64,000 nt of DNA from an uncultured Bacteroidia bacterium (GTDB lineage Bacteria; Bacteroidota; Bacteroidia; Bacteroidales; Prolixibacteraceae). A program made the position numbers and the translations under genes. The number at the start of each line of letters is the position of its first letter. Positions within the stretch are counted from its first letter, which is position 1. Location: positions 1-64,000 of the forward strand of contig CAINLJ010000083.1 in assembly GCA_903850335.1 (NCBI GenBank). Direction: 5' to 3'. This document shows, piece by piece, positions 54,760 through 63,801 of this stretch. The notes below the pieces were generated by a model, which did not search any database, was not told the DNA's origin, and saw only the letters and a list, made by a program, of their open reading frames with translations.

Positions 54760-57267
54760 GTGATAAAATTTTATCAGCCTCTATTGGGAATTCTTATCTT
54801 CCTTACAATAAATGTGCCTGAATCGTATGCAGGAAACCGGATTACCATAAATAATGATCCGGCAAATAAAATTGTAATCATCGGAGATGAATCAGGAAAA
54901 CTAACGCTTCGTCTCAATTATTCAAAAGGATGTTTTATCGATGAACTAAATTTAAACGGTAAAAATACCCTGGCGCCTTCAGGAACCTTTACTTCCATAA
55001 AGTCCGGGGATAAATTATTTTCATCTGTATCATCAGACTATCAAAAAATTAAAGAGCTATCAGACAACAAGATAAGTATTGACTGTATAACCTTTGGTGA
55101 CAGCGTTCAGCGTGTAACTGAAAAATGGGTTTTTACCACAGACAAAACAGGAATCAGATGGGAAATAATACGGAGCTGTGATCATGAGGAAATTGTGGAG
55201 GATATGGCACTCCCGGTATGGAATTTTTCCGGTCTTTCTGTTTGGAAAGGTGGTATTCTTAATAACGGAGGGATGGTCTGGTGCAAATATCTTAAAAATA
55301 GGTCTGATGCTTTTGGGGTACATACGAATGGCGTAACTTTCTGGAATCCTGAATTGGACAATTGTCTTCGAATTACAGCCTCAGCGGCTAGTGATAAATA
55401 TATTGCTTCAAAGTTTTATCATGGCTTGAAGGATGAATTTTCATTTTCTCAATACCTGACAAACGAGGAACTGCGCCCCCGGTTTAAGCTAAACCGGTTC
55501 GTAAATGGAAATAAGGACGTTTTCGCTCCCTTCCGGGTATTTAACAAACCAGACACGATGAGATTACTTCTAACTGTAGTAAATTATGATCTGGCATTCC
55601 CGGCAGGCAGGCTTCCGGGTATTGACGCATCAGCCGTTCGGGAAATAAGGAATACTACGGCACGGTATGGTGTAATAGATAAGAATATTATGGGCGGAAA
55701 CGGATGGACAACAAACTGGAAATGTTTGCATGAGCCTTTCTTCGCACAGATTGGGCTCTTTGTTGATGACGAAAATTATACCCGGAATTTTTCTTCCACA
55801 CTGGATCAGGAACGTGATCTAGCCACTACAAAAGAGGGTCGTGTACTCTCAAGATGGCATAACGAAGCCGGAGACGAAATGCCAGGTACATACAATTTCG
55901 AGACAGGCTATTACGAAACACAATGGGGTTATACCGTTGATTCTCAAACTGGTTACGTAATAAACACATCGGAACAGTTTGATCTGAATGGTGATCTGAA
56001 CTGGCTGAAAGGACATAAGAAAAGTTGTGAGAACGCCCTTGAATGGCTTATAAGACGCGATTCGAACAACAATGGACTCTTCGAGATGATGAACGACAGT
56101 TATCTGGACAAAAAATGCAGCGACTGGCTTGATGTTGTATATGCGAGTTTTGAGAATGCTTTTGTAAATGCTCAGTTGTACGAAGCATTGAAACAGTGGG
56201 CATCATGCGAATTAATACTGGGAGATAGCCTCAAAGCCAACAAATACAACAAAATAGCATTAGTCTTGAAAAAATCCTTCAATAAAAACGTCACAGAAGG
56301 GGGATTCTGGAATCCTGATAAAAAGTGTTATATATACTGGAGGGACAAAGACGGGACTCCACATGGAGATAATCTCGTGACCCCTGTTGCTTTTGAGGCA
56401 ATTGCCTTTGGTATTTGCGATAATCAGGAAAGAATAAATGAAATACTCAGCACCATTGAGACCCGGATGATAAATGAAAACCTTTTTCACTGGCCCCTGT
56501 GCTTCGATTCCTTTAAGCAGGATGAAGTTGAAAGAGGAAACTGGCCTTTCCCAAATTATGAAAATGGGGATATATTTACTTCATGGGGTTACCTTGGAGT
56601 TAAGTCATACCTTAAATATGATCCCGGAATTGCCCTGAAATATGTCACAAATATACTGGATCAATACAACAAAGATGGCCTCTCCTCGCAAAGATTCAGC
56701 CGTAAAACGCAAACCGGTATCGGCTCCGACATTCTTGCGGGTAATTGCACAACAATAACTGCACTTTATAAAGATATCTATGGTGTTCGTCCAAAATGGA
56801 ACAGAATGGGATTGGAGCCAAACCTTCCGTCCTCGTTAAACGAAACTGAATTTACGTATAACCTAAGAGGAATTAAATATACGATCAGTTTGACCAGGAA
56901 CAATTATGAACTGCGGTCAGACAAATTTGCAATCAAGAGTAATTCTTCGTTTGGAGCTGAAATGGATAAGGAGGATCTTCATTTTTTTGCCGGAAATACT
57001 GAAGAAATCTCAATGAGCATTCATCAATCTGCGAGAAAAAAAATCCTATTCGAAGTGACAAAATGGAATTCCGGTAACTTTTGCTGGACGATTTCCCCCA
57101 GTGACAATTATCGGTTTACAATTTTTGGGCTAACGCCAAATTGCAAATATCTGTTAAGAGTGAATGACAAATCAGAAAATTCGTACATTGCGGATGCTTT
57201 TGGCAAAATCTCAGTTTCGGCTCAATATGTAGCCAAATCGACTTTCGAACTAATAAAAAAAATGTAA
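54760..57267 (+). CDS. Secreted six-hairpin glycoside hydrolase-like protein
   Basis: An 835-aa protein translated from GTG at 54760, the only in-frame start after an upstream stop; no ATG fits. The first ~24 residues (MIKFYQPLLGILIFLTINVPESYA) are a signal peptide. Residues ~25-330 are beta-sandwich-like. Residues ~340-690 have the (alpha/alpha)6 hairpin pattern: FETGYYETQWGYTVDSQTGYV, NALEWLIRRDSNNNGLFEMMNDSYLDKKCSDWLDV and YENGDIFTSWGYLGVKSYL. The C-terminal LPSSLNETEFTYNLRGIKYTISL resembles the closing sheet of GH94/GH36-like enzymes. Family number is not assignable by eye. The esterase gene follows 12 bp later, suggesting joint glycan breakdown. Confidence 0.75.
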   Translation: MIKFYQPLLGILIFLTINVPESYAGNRITINNDPANKIVIIGDESGKLTLRLNYSKGCFIDELNLNGKNTLAPSGTFTSIKSGDKLFSSVSSDYQKIKELSDNKISIDCITFGDSVQRVTEKWVFTTDKTGIRWEIIRSCDHEEIVEDMALPVWNFSGLSVWKGGILNNGGMVWCKYLKNRSDAFGVHTNGVTFWNPELDNCLRITASAASDKYIASKFYHGLKDEFSFSQYLTNEELRPRFKLNRFVNGNKDVFAPFRVFNKPDTMRLLLTVVNYDLAFPAGRLPGIDASAVREIRNTTARYGVIDKNIMGGNGWTTNWKCLHEPFFAQIGLFVDDENYTRNFSSTLDQERDLATTKEGRVLSRWHNEAGDEMPGTYNFETGYYETQWGYTVDSQTGYVINTSEQFDLNGDLNWLKGHKKSCENALEWLIRRDSNNNGLFEMMNDSYLDKKCSDWLDVVYASFENAFVNAQLYEALKQWASCELILGDSLKANKYNKIALVLKKSFNKNVTEGGFWNPDKKCYIYWRDKDGTPHGDNLVTPVAFEAIAFGICDNQERINEILSTIETRMINENLFHWPLCFDSFKQDEVERGNWPFPNYENGDIFTSWGYLGVKSYLKYDPGIALKYVTNILDQYNKDGLSSQRFSRKTQTGIGSDILAGNCTTITALYKDIYGVRPKWNRMGLEPNLPSSLNETEFTYNLRGIKYTISLTRNNYELRSDKFAIKSNSSFGAEMDKEDLHFFAGNTEEISMSIHQSARKKILFEVTKWNSGNFCWTISPSDNYRFTIFGLTPNCKYLLRVNDKSENSYIADAFGKISVSAQYVAKSTFELIKKM

Positions 57268-57279
57268 ATATCACGAACC

Positions 57280-58698
57280 ATGAAAAAGACAATTTGCACT
57301 ACGATTATCTGTTTAGCATTAGTATTGAGCACTTTAAACATTTTCTCTGCAATCAGACTACCTTCTGTTTTAGGAAGTCACATGGTATTGCAACAGAAAA
57401 GTGATGTAAAACTTTGGGGATGGTGTGGACCCTCAGAAAAAGTAATCATAAAAACCAGCTGGGATACAATTACTTATAAAACTACAGGAGGTTCATCTGC
57501 GAAATGGGTTCAGAAAATAAAAACCCCTTCGGCAGGCGGACCCTATTCAATAACAATCAATGAAACAACAATTCTTGAGGATGTTATGATCGGTGAAATC
57601 TGGCTTTGCAGTGGTCAGAGCAACATGGAATGGAGTGGAGATCAAAACCTAAAACAGTGTCTTGATGAAATGCCGAATGCTACAAATAAAAACATACGGC
57701 TTTTCTATGTGCCCAAATCCACTTCTGAATATCCTCAGGAAAATTGTGGCGGAAGCTGGAAAGTCTGCTCGCCGGAAGAAATGAAACATTTCAGCGCCGT
57801 CGGATATTTCTTCGGGAAAAATCTTCAGCAGGCCCTTAATGTTCCGGTTGGACTGATAAACAGCAATTGGGGTGGCACACCTGCTGAAGTATGGACGCCC
57901 AAAAATGAAGTTGAAAATGATCAGGAACTCAATACAGCAGCTCAGAAGATCAAACCAACGGACTGGTGGCCTAACTTGCCCGGATATGCTTATAATGCAA
58001 TGATTTATCCACTTACCAATTTTGAAATCTCGGGTGCCATCTGGTACCAGGGAGAGAGTAATGTTGGGACGTATAAATCTTACAAACAGCTCTTATCTAA
58101 GATGGTAGGCTCCTGGCGCAAGATCTGGGATAAAGAATTTCCCTTTTATTTTGTGCAAATAGCCCCGTTTTCAGGTTATGGAGAACATAATCTGTGTGCA
58201 CTTCAACGTGAAACAATGACAAGGTGCCTCACAATTCCGAAAACCGGTATGACGGTAATTTCAGATCTTGTGGATGATATTAAAAATATTCATCCTGCCA
58301 ATAAGATTGATGTCTCTGCCCGTCTTGCCAACATCGCTCTGGCTGAAACTTATGGCAAAAGTGGACTGATTTATAAATACCCCATGTATAAAGAGATGCA
58401 TATTGAGAAGAATAAAATCAGATTATTTTTTGATAATGCTCAAAATGGACTAGTGTCAAAGGATAAAAATATAACTGAGATTTACATAGCCGGAGAGAAC
58501 AAGTTATTTGAGCCTGCTTTGGCAAAAATAGATGGTAACACATTGATTGTATGGAGCAAATCAATAAAATCACCTTTGGCAGTGAGATTCGGTTTTACAA
58601 ATGCAGGTATTCCAAATCTTTTCAGTAAAGAAGGTCTGCCGGTTAACCTCTTCAGAACCGATGACTGGGATGTTGATACATTACCTGAAAAAAAATAA
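57280..58698 (+). CDS. Sialate O-acetylesterase family protein
   Basis: A 472-aa secreted SGNH-type esterase. Signal peptide MKKTICTTIICLALVLSTLNIFSA. Block I IWLCSGQSNMEWSGDQ holds the catalytic serine, and ISGAIWYQGESNVGTYKSYKQLLSKMVGSWRKIW is the next conserved block; a later VDDIKNIHPANKIDVSARLANIAL carries the catalytic D/H pair (D-x-x-H-P). These proteins deacetylate sialic acids or acetylated xylan and pectin; the substrate is not readable here. It is in one operon with the six-hairpin protein (12-bp gap). Confidence 0.9.
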   Translation: MKKTICTTIICLALVLSTLNIFSAIRLPSVLGSHMVLQQKSDVKLWGWCGPSEKVIIKTSWDTITYKTTGGSSAKWVQKIKTPSAGGPYSITINETTILEDVMIGEIWLCSGQSNMEWSGDQNLKQCLDEMPNATNKNIRLFYVPKSTSEYPQENCGGSWKVCSPEEMKHFSAVGYFFGKNLQQALNVPVGLINSNWGGTPAEVWTPKNEVENDQELNTAAQKIKPTDWWPNLPGYAYNAMIYPLTNFEISGAIWYQGESNVGTYKSYKQLLSKMVGSWRKIWDKEFPFYFVQIAPFSGYGEHNLCALQRETMTRCLTIPKTGMTVISDLVDDIKNIHPANKIDVSARLANIALAETYGKSGLIYKYPMYKEMHIEKNKIRLFFDNAQNGLVSKDKNITEIYIAGENKLFEPALAKIDGNTLIVWSKSIKSPLAVRFGFTNAGIPNLFSKEGLPVNLFRTDDWDVDTLPEKK

Positions 58699-58754
58699 AA
58701 ACCAAAATTTTATACTTTAAAATCTATTACCGGAACGTCCCTGCGGTCGATTTT

Positions 58755-58762
58755 TATCTTTG
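58755..58762 (+). promoter_or_regulatory. Probable -7 box before the sensor kinase gene
   Basis: TATCTTTG, a full TAnnTTTG match, about 48 bases before the ATG at 58810. A short inverted repeat CTGGC...GCCAG (58768-58785) overlaps the predicted transcription start. No clear -33 site. Confidence 0.5.
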
Positions 58763-58809
58763 CCTAACTGGCATAAACTAGCCAGGATTTAAAATTCATA
58801 CCTGGATGA

Positions 58810-61800
58810 ATGATGATCCGAAAATGTATATATCTTATTATCAAATTCGTGAAAATGGTAAACTTTAAAGTAAGCTTACCATTTTCACTGTTTTCACTAT
58901 TGGTTGTCGTATTGATATTCAATCATTTAAATTTATATTCCCAGGATCTCACATTCCAGAAAATAAATTCAGGTACGAGAGCCCCAATTAATTCAATTTA
59001 TATTTGCAGGGATCAAAGTGCCTTTTTTTTCACCGACAGGATTTACCGACTTGAAAATGAAGAGTGGAAGAGGATTAATTTGCCGGTTGAGGGTAGGATA
59101 GGCTGCTTTTATCCGGTTTCTTCAGACGATTATTGGTACTCAATAGATCAGTTAAATTACACCACAATTCTTTATCATCGTCACGATGGAATAAATGAGA
59201 ATATCAGGTCTCCCTTTGCTAATTATATCTCCTTTATTTTTGGAATAACTGCCCGGAAAGTGTTCTTCACCAGTATTGGAGACATGGCTATTTATGAGAA
59301 CGCCGAATGCAGATCACTTCCATCTTTACCCGTAACCAATTCGATTTCAAAGATTAGTGGAAATCAGAGTAATTCTTTATGGGGACTTACTATGAAGGGA
59401 GAAGTGTACCTTTTTGAAAATGAATCATTTAAATGTCACCTTTTCGATAAGCCCATTGATAACTATTGTTTCGCTGATAACTCAAAAGGATTTTTGATCT
59501 CAGAGGATCAGTTGCTTCAATTCAGTAAATCCGGGATAAAAAAAATAATTGTCAATCCTGCCTTTAAACTTGTAAACAAAATGCAAATTTTGGCCGATGA
59601 AAGCCTATTAATGGCAGGAAAAAATGGATTGTTGCTGCGATACTTTAATGGCACACTTTTGAAGCAGGATCTTGTTTGTTCAGAGAGTCTGCTCGGAATA
59701 GCATCCAATGAAAAAGGAGAGATTTGGATTTGTGGTGAGAATGGAAGATTATTGTATCATGGTGATAAAAAGTTTCCGGCTTATATCGCAGACAACCAGG
59801 GCTTTTCGTCACAAAAATTAATCAACTATGGTATTAATACAGATGATGAATATGGAGTTGCCATTGCAGATTTCAATGGAGATGAAAAACCCGATATTTA
59901 TGCCGTCCGTATCTATGAGCAGAACAAACTGTATATCAATAATATGAATTCTCCAAATTCATTTTCCCAGCAACCTGCATTTTTCGAGGAGGCACTCAAA
60001 CGAAATGCAGATGGCAGCATAGAAACAAATCTTCAATCAGATTTTAGTGAGCTTAAACTTGGAATAAGTGCAGCAGACATCGATAATGATGGAGATGAGG
60101 ATATTTACCTTTGTTACCTTAACAGCAACAATAAATTATTACTTAACCAGGGGAAAGGAATCTTCCGAAATGTTTCATCTCAAAAAAACAGGGCTTGCGA
60201 AAATATGATGCGTTCGAGTGCTGCGGCCTTTGCTGATGTCGATATAGATGGTGACCTTGACTTGTTCGTAACCAGTGAAGAAGGAACTAACCGTTTATTT
60301 GAAAATGACGGAACAGGTCATTTTCGTGATATAACTGCCTCTTCCGGCCTTACATCCACCGGTGGTGGTATGTGTGCATCATTCGCCGATGTAAACGGTG
60401 ACGGGCTTCCTGACCTGTGTGTAACTTTCTGGAACCTGCCCAACAAACTATACATGAATAGAACCCGAAACGGGAAAATCCATTTTGAAGATGTTACGCA
60501 ATTAACTGATATTAATAAGATTCCCGCGGCTAAAAGTAATGGGGTTGCTTTTGCCGATATTAATAATGACGGTTACCCTGATCTTTTTATTGCCAGCAGA
60601 AATGCGGAAAACAGACTCTATATGAATGATGGCAAGGGGAATTTCAGAGATAAGACTCATGAATATTTCAAAGCAGAAAACTGCATTAGTAATGGGATTG
60701 TATTTGCTGATTTTGATCTTGACGGATATCCTGATCTATATTTGACTAATGTCGGAGACAATGTTTTGTATAAGAATATGGACGGGAAGTACTTCAGGGA
60801 AGTCACGGCTGCTTTCGGTGCTGAACTTAGCGGTTATTCCACGGGTTGCGCGGTCGGTGATATTGATAATGATGGTGATCCTGATCTTTATGTAGCAAAT
60901 TACATCAACGGAAACAGTAAACTCTTTCTGAATATAAATGAGAGAAAAAGTTATATTAAATTTAAACTTCATGGAGTACAATCCAATAAAGACGCCATTG
61001 GTGCAAAAATCTGGGTTTATAAGACGGGTAATCAAAAGAACGACAGGATGCTCGTGGGATACAGAGAAATTAACGGAGGAAGTGGATATGCCTCTGTATC
61101 CTCCAAAGAACAGATATTTGGATTAAATCATGAAACAGAATATGAGGCACTTATAAAATTCCCTTGTTCGTCTGACACAATCCGTTTGGAACACCTAAAA
61201 AGTGGATCAACATTGAATATAGCTGAGGCTGATATGATGACGGCCTATTACTTTGGGTTCATCAGCTTTATTGTTCGTTTTTTCAAAAACAGCGAGAATC
61301 AACCTGAAATTATCAAATATCTGGGCATTATTCTTATGTTGATTGCATTTAATTTCAAACATGGTAAATCCAATCGGTCGATAGATTCGCTGAGGCTGGT
61401 GTTTGCCATTTCAATTTTTCCGGTTTTTATTGTAACAAACAACATCTACCTTTACAGATGGCCTTCCTTCACATTTTTTGCAGCACCTTTGATTGCAGTC
61501 GGTTTGCTTGCAATTTTTTACATGTACATTGAACGGATACTACTTGTGCGTCAAGGGCAAAAGGAAAGGCAGGATTTACGGGAGAAACTGTCACGCGACC
61601 TGCATGATGACCTTGCCTCAACACTAGGCAGTGTTTCAATTTATGCTGAGACTCTTAAGCAAATGGATCATTCAGCATCACCCGAATACAATAAATTATC
61701 AGCTAAAATAGCATTATTAACTCAGACGGCCCTTCAGTCGATTTCAGATATCATCTGGATGACTTCGCCCCGTAACGATTCACTTCAAAGCCTGATATCA

Positions 61801-62184
61801 AAAATCAACGGCTATCTTTATGAGCTTCTTTCTGATAACAATATAGGGATTTTGTCGAATATTGAGGTCAGCGATGAGCCTGTGATCCTGCACGAAAAAA
61901 TACGAAATAATCTATTTCTCATCAGTAAGGAAGCACTTCATAACATTATCAGACATGCCAGGGCCTCACAGGTTATTTTCAGTGCGTTCATAAAGGACAA
62001 CCAATGCACGATTATTATTCAGGATAATGGGGTCGGATTTTTGAATTCAGAACAAAAGAACAAGAAATCACAGGGGAATGGACTGTTAAATATGAGACGG
62101 AGATCGCAGGAGTCTGGAATTGAATTTTTAATTTCCACACCGGCCCAAGGTGGAACTGTAATTAAAATGCAGTTTAAAATATGA
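58810..62184 (+). CDS. FG-GAP/ASPIC (CRTAC-like) sensor histidine kinase
   Basis: A 1124-aa transmembrane kinase. An N-terminal signal/anchor (~16-45; a second start is the ATG at 58855) is followed by a beta-propeller-like region (~50-330) and then seven FG-GAP/VCBS units with D-x-D/N-x-D-G metal loops (e.g. ADFNGDEKPDIY, AADIDNDGDEDIY, ADVNGDGLPDL, ~349-690). An ASPIC/UnbV domain (~715-790, GVQSNKDAIGAKIWVYKTG) ends the outer part. Several helices (~813-907) lead to a HisKA_3 domain, LSRDLHDDLASTLGSVSIYAE with H932, and a HATPase domain (SKEALHNIIRHARAS, DNGVGF, GLLNMRRR). The class pairs with NarL/LuxR regulators; one starts 57 bp downstream. This domain order is unusual. Confidence 0.9.
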   Translation: MMIRKCIYLIIKFVKMVNFKVSLPFSLFSLLVVVLIFNHLNLYSQDLTFQKINSGTRAPINSIYICRDQSAFFFTDRIYRLENEEWKRINLPVEGRIGCFYPVSSDDYWYSIDQLNYTTILYHRHDGINENIRSPFANYISFIFGITARKVFFTSIGDMAIYENAECRSLPSLPVTNSISKISGNQSNSLWGLTMKGEVYLFENESFKCHLFDKPIDNYCFADNSKGFLISEDQLLQFSKSGIKKIIVNPAFKLVNKMQILADESLLMAGKNGLLLRYFNGTLLKQDLVCSESLLGIASNEKGEIWICGENGRLLYHGDKKFPAYIADNQGFSSQKLINYGINTDDEYGVAIADFNGDEKPDIYAVRIYEQNKLYINNMNSPNSFSQQPAFFEEALKRNADGSIETNLQSDFSELKLGISAADIDNDGDEDIYLCYLNSNNKLLLNQGKGIFRNVSSQKNRACENMMRSSAAAFADVDIDGDLDLFVTSEEGTNRLFENDGTGHFRDITASSGLTSTGGGMCASFADVNGDGLPDLCVTFWNLPNKLYMNRTRNGKIHFEDVTQLTDINKIPAAKSNGVAFADINNDGYPDLFIASRNAENRLYMNDGKGNFRDKTHEYFKAENCISNGIVFADFDLDGYPDLYLTNVGDNVLYKNMDGKYFREVTAAFGAELSGYSTGCAVGDIDNDGDPDLYVANYINGNSKLFLNINERKSYIKFKLHGVQSNKDAIGAKIWVYKTGNQKNDRMLVGYREINGGSGYASVSSKEQIFGLNHETEYEALIKFPCSSDTIRLEHLKSGSTLNIAEADMMTAYYFGFISFIVRFFKNSENQPEIIKYLGIILMLIAFNFKHGKSNRSIDSLRLVFAISIFPVFIVTNNIYLYRWPSFTFFAAPLIAVGLLAIFYMYIERILLVRQGQKERQDLREKLSRDLHDDLASTLGSVSIYAETLKQMDHSASPEYNKLSAKIALLTQTALQSISDIIWMTSPRNDSLQSLISKINGYLYELLSDNNIGILSNIEVSDEPVILHEKIRNNLFLISKEALHNIIRHARASQVIFSAFIKDNQCTIIIQDNGVGFLNSEQKNKKSQGNGLLNMRRRSQESGIEFLISTPAQGGTVIKMQFKI

Positions 62185-62200
62185 CCTTTTAGGGCCATAC
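62182..62200 (+). promoter_or_regulatory. TGACC-N5-GGGC element before the response regulator
   Basis: TGACC, TTTTA, GGGCCAT, overlapping the kinase stop codon and 42 bases before the regulator ATG. It matches the elements at 62881 and 63718 in spacing and in both half sites, but not in the last bases. The following -7 candidate TACATTTA at 62219-62226 is weak. Confidence 0.5.
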
Positions 62201-62241
62201 ATTTAATTCTTATCGTTTTTACATTTACAAAAAATCAGGAT

Positions 62242-62871
62242 ATGGCTATAACAATAGGAATAGTGGAGGATCATACTGAGTTCAGACAGAGTCTTATCTA
62301 TTTGATCGCATCCTTTTCGGATTACCAACTTGCCTGGTCGTATCCATCTGTAGAAGAAGCCCTGGAGCATTTTCAACAAACTGATATCATCCTTCTCGAT
62401 ATCAATCTGCCCGGCATCTCCGGTTTAGATGCAATTCCGGTGATTAAAAGAAGATTTCCGGAACAGAAAATTATTATGCTTACAATCCTGGAAGATGATC
62501 ATCACATCTTTGAAGCACTTCGAAATGGGGCTGACGGCTATATTCTAAAAAAAACTACACCGGTAAAGATTTTGGATGCAATTCAGCAGGTTTATGAGGG
62601 AGGTGCTGCCTTAACACCCATGGTTGCAAGGCAGATAATGGCCTTTTTTAAACCCCAAAAAACACAGTTTCACGAGAGTTCTTCCCTGACGGCCAGGGAA
62701 AAGGAGATCCTTTCGCTAATCATTCTTGGACTAACAAACGAAATAATTGGTGAAAAACTTTTCATCAGCGTTCAGACCGTGCGTAATCATATCAAAAACA
62801 TTTATGACAAGCTACAGGTACACTCCAGAGCCCAGGTAGTCGCAAAAGCAATGAGAGACAGACTCGTTTAA
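62242..62871 (+). CDS. LuxR/NarL-family response regulator
   Basis: A 209-aa DNA-binding regulator. The receiver domain has the acidic pair E9/D10, the phosphoacceptor D53 (IILLDINLPG), T in MLTILED and K105 in YILKKTTPVK. The C-terminal GerE domain reads LTAREKEILSLIILGLTNEIIGEKLFISVQTVRNHIKNIYDKLQVHSRAQVVAKA (~148-203) with the usual helix-turn-helix. It lies 57 bp after the kinase, with which it surely forms a two-component pair. Repeated elements around it (62182, 62881, 63718) are candidate targets. Confidence 0.95.
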   Translation: MAITIGIVEDHTEFRQSLIYLIASFSDYQLAWSYPSVEEALEHFQQTDIILLDINLPGISGLDAIPVIKRRFPEQKIIMLTILEDDHHIFEALRNGADGYILKKTTPVKILDAIQQVYEGGAALTPMVARQIMAFFKPQKTQFHESSSLTAREKEILSLIILGLTNEIIGEKLFISVQTVRNHIKNIYDKLQVHSRAQVVAKAMRDRLV

Positions 62872-62880
62872 ATCTTAAAA

Positions 62881-62927
62881 TGACCCGTTCGGGCTATTGC
62901 AAATAGATTTTCTTTCCGACAAATTTG
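62881..62927 (+). promoter_or_regulatory. Promoter with conserved upstream element, first lipoprotein
   Basis: TGACC (62881-62885), CGTTC, GGGCTATTG (62891-62899), then 20 bases and a -7 box CAAATTTG (62920-62927). The TTG at 62897-62899 can serve as -33. CCCG-TT-CGGG forms a short palindrome here. The whole unit recurs at 63718-63764 with the same spacing. The ATG follows at 62960. Confidence 0.65.
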
Positions 62928-62959
62928 TATAAATATTATAAACCTTAAATCTCTTTGTC

Positions 62960-63499
62960 ATGAAAAGCAAATCACTCCTATTACTAGCTTTATGTCTGTT
63001 TTTTGCAGGTTGTGATAAAATCAAAGATGCTACTGCAATAACAATCCCTACTCATCTGCAACTAAGTATTCCTGTTTCTGCTACTACAGTAAGTATGAAA
63101 TCTGCAGAGGTTACCGGTGCCGTAACTGCTGCCTCATTTAGTACTACACAGGATCTTAATCTGGCTTCCAATGCAGATATTTCTGCATACCTGTCAAAAA
63201 TAAATGAGATTAACATGAATTCTGTTGTGGTTACAATATCCGGATTAAGTGCCGGCCAGACTATCAATACGATTTCACTGAGTGCTGCAGGTATCGGCGT
63301 TATATTTACCCAGACAAATATTACAATGGCCAATAGTTCATTTACTCCAAATGTCACCACGGCTATTCTTAGTCAGTTGGGCAGTAAACTTAAGGCAGAC
63401 AAGAAACTTAGTTTCACTGTATCAGGAACTACAAGCGGACCAATGACCTTCACTGTCGGACTGGATGTCGATACAAAGTTCGTTGTAAATACAATCTGA
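62960..63499 (+). CDS. Small threonine/serine-rich lipoprotein
   Basis: A 179-aa lipoprotein. MKSKSLLLLALCLFFAGC gives a lipobox with the lipid cysteine at 18. The mature chain is rich in Ser, Thr, Ala and Val with alternating hydrophobic residues (VVVTISGLSAGQTINTISLSAAGIGVIFTQTNITM), suggesting a beta-sandwich. No catalytic motif. It sits 88 bp after the response regulator with its own promoter (62881) and a terminator (63522). I do not recognise its family. It is a candidate target of the two-component pair. Confidence 0.8.
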   Translation: MKSKSLLLLALCLFFAGCDKIKDATAITIPTHLQLSIPVSATTVSMKSAEVTGAVTAASFSTTQDLNLASNADISAYLSKINEINMNSVVVTISGLSAGQTINTISLSAAGIGVIFTQTNITMANSSFTPNVTTAILSQLGSKLKADKKLSFTVSGTTSGPMTFTVGLDVDTKFVVNTI

Positions 63500-63521
63500 A
63501 ATATTTGAATATCGTTAGCTG

Positions 63522-63548
63522 AACGCCTGAGAATTCAGGCGTTTTTTT
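63522..63548 (+). terminator. Terminator after the first lipoprotein
   Basis: AACGCCTGA (63522-63530) pairs perfectly with TCAGGCGTT (63535-63543) over a GAAT loop, followed by a T run to 63548, 22 bp past the stop. Confidence 0.9.
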
Positions 63549-63717
63549 ATGCAAATAATTTTTATATATTTGATTTACAATATCATACAATTTTTTTCAA
63601 AATAGACAACGATTAAATAAACTCCTTAATATATTACAGAAATTAAGTATGCATGCACAACTGTAATGCAAATATGAGTATTAATATCAGATCAAATAAT
63701 CCACTTTTTAAATAAAA

Positions 63718-63764
63718 TGACCTAAACGGGCTATTGTTACATGAATCTACAAAGCCGAATTTTG
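63718..63764 (+). promoter_or_regulatory. Promoter with conserved upstream element, second lipoprotein
   Basis: TGACC (63718-63722), TAAAC, GGGCTATTG (63728-63736), 20 bases, then GAATTTTG (63757-63764). Same layout as 62881-62927. The AAAA before TGACC is also shared. The ATG follows at 63802. Confidence 0.65.
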
Positions 63765-63801
63765 TAATGTTTACATATATTAATTCACTAATAATTAAGC
63801 C

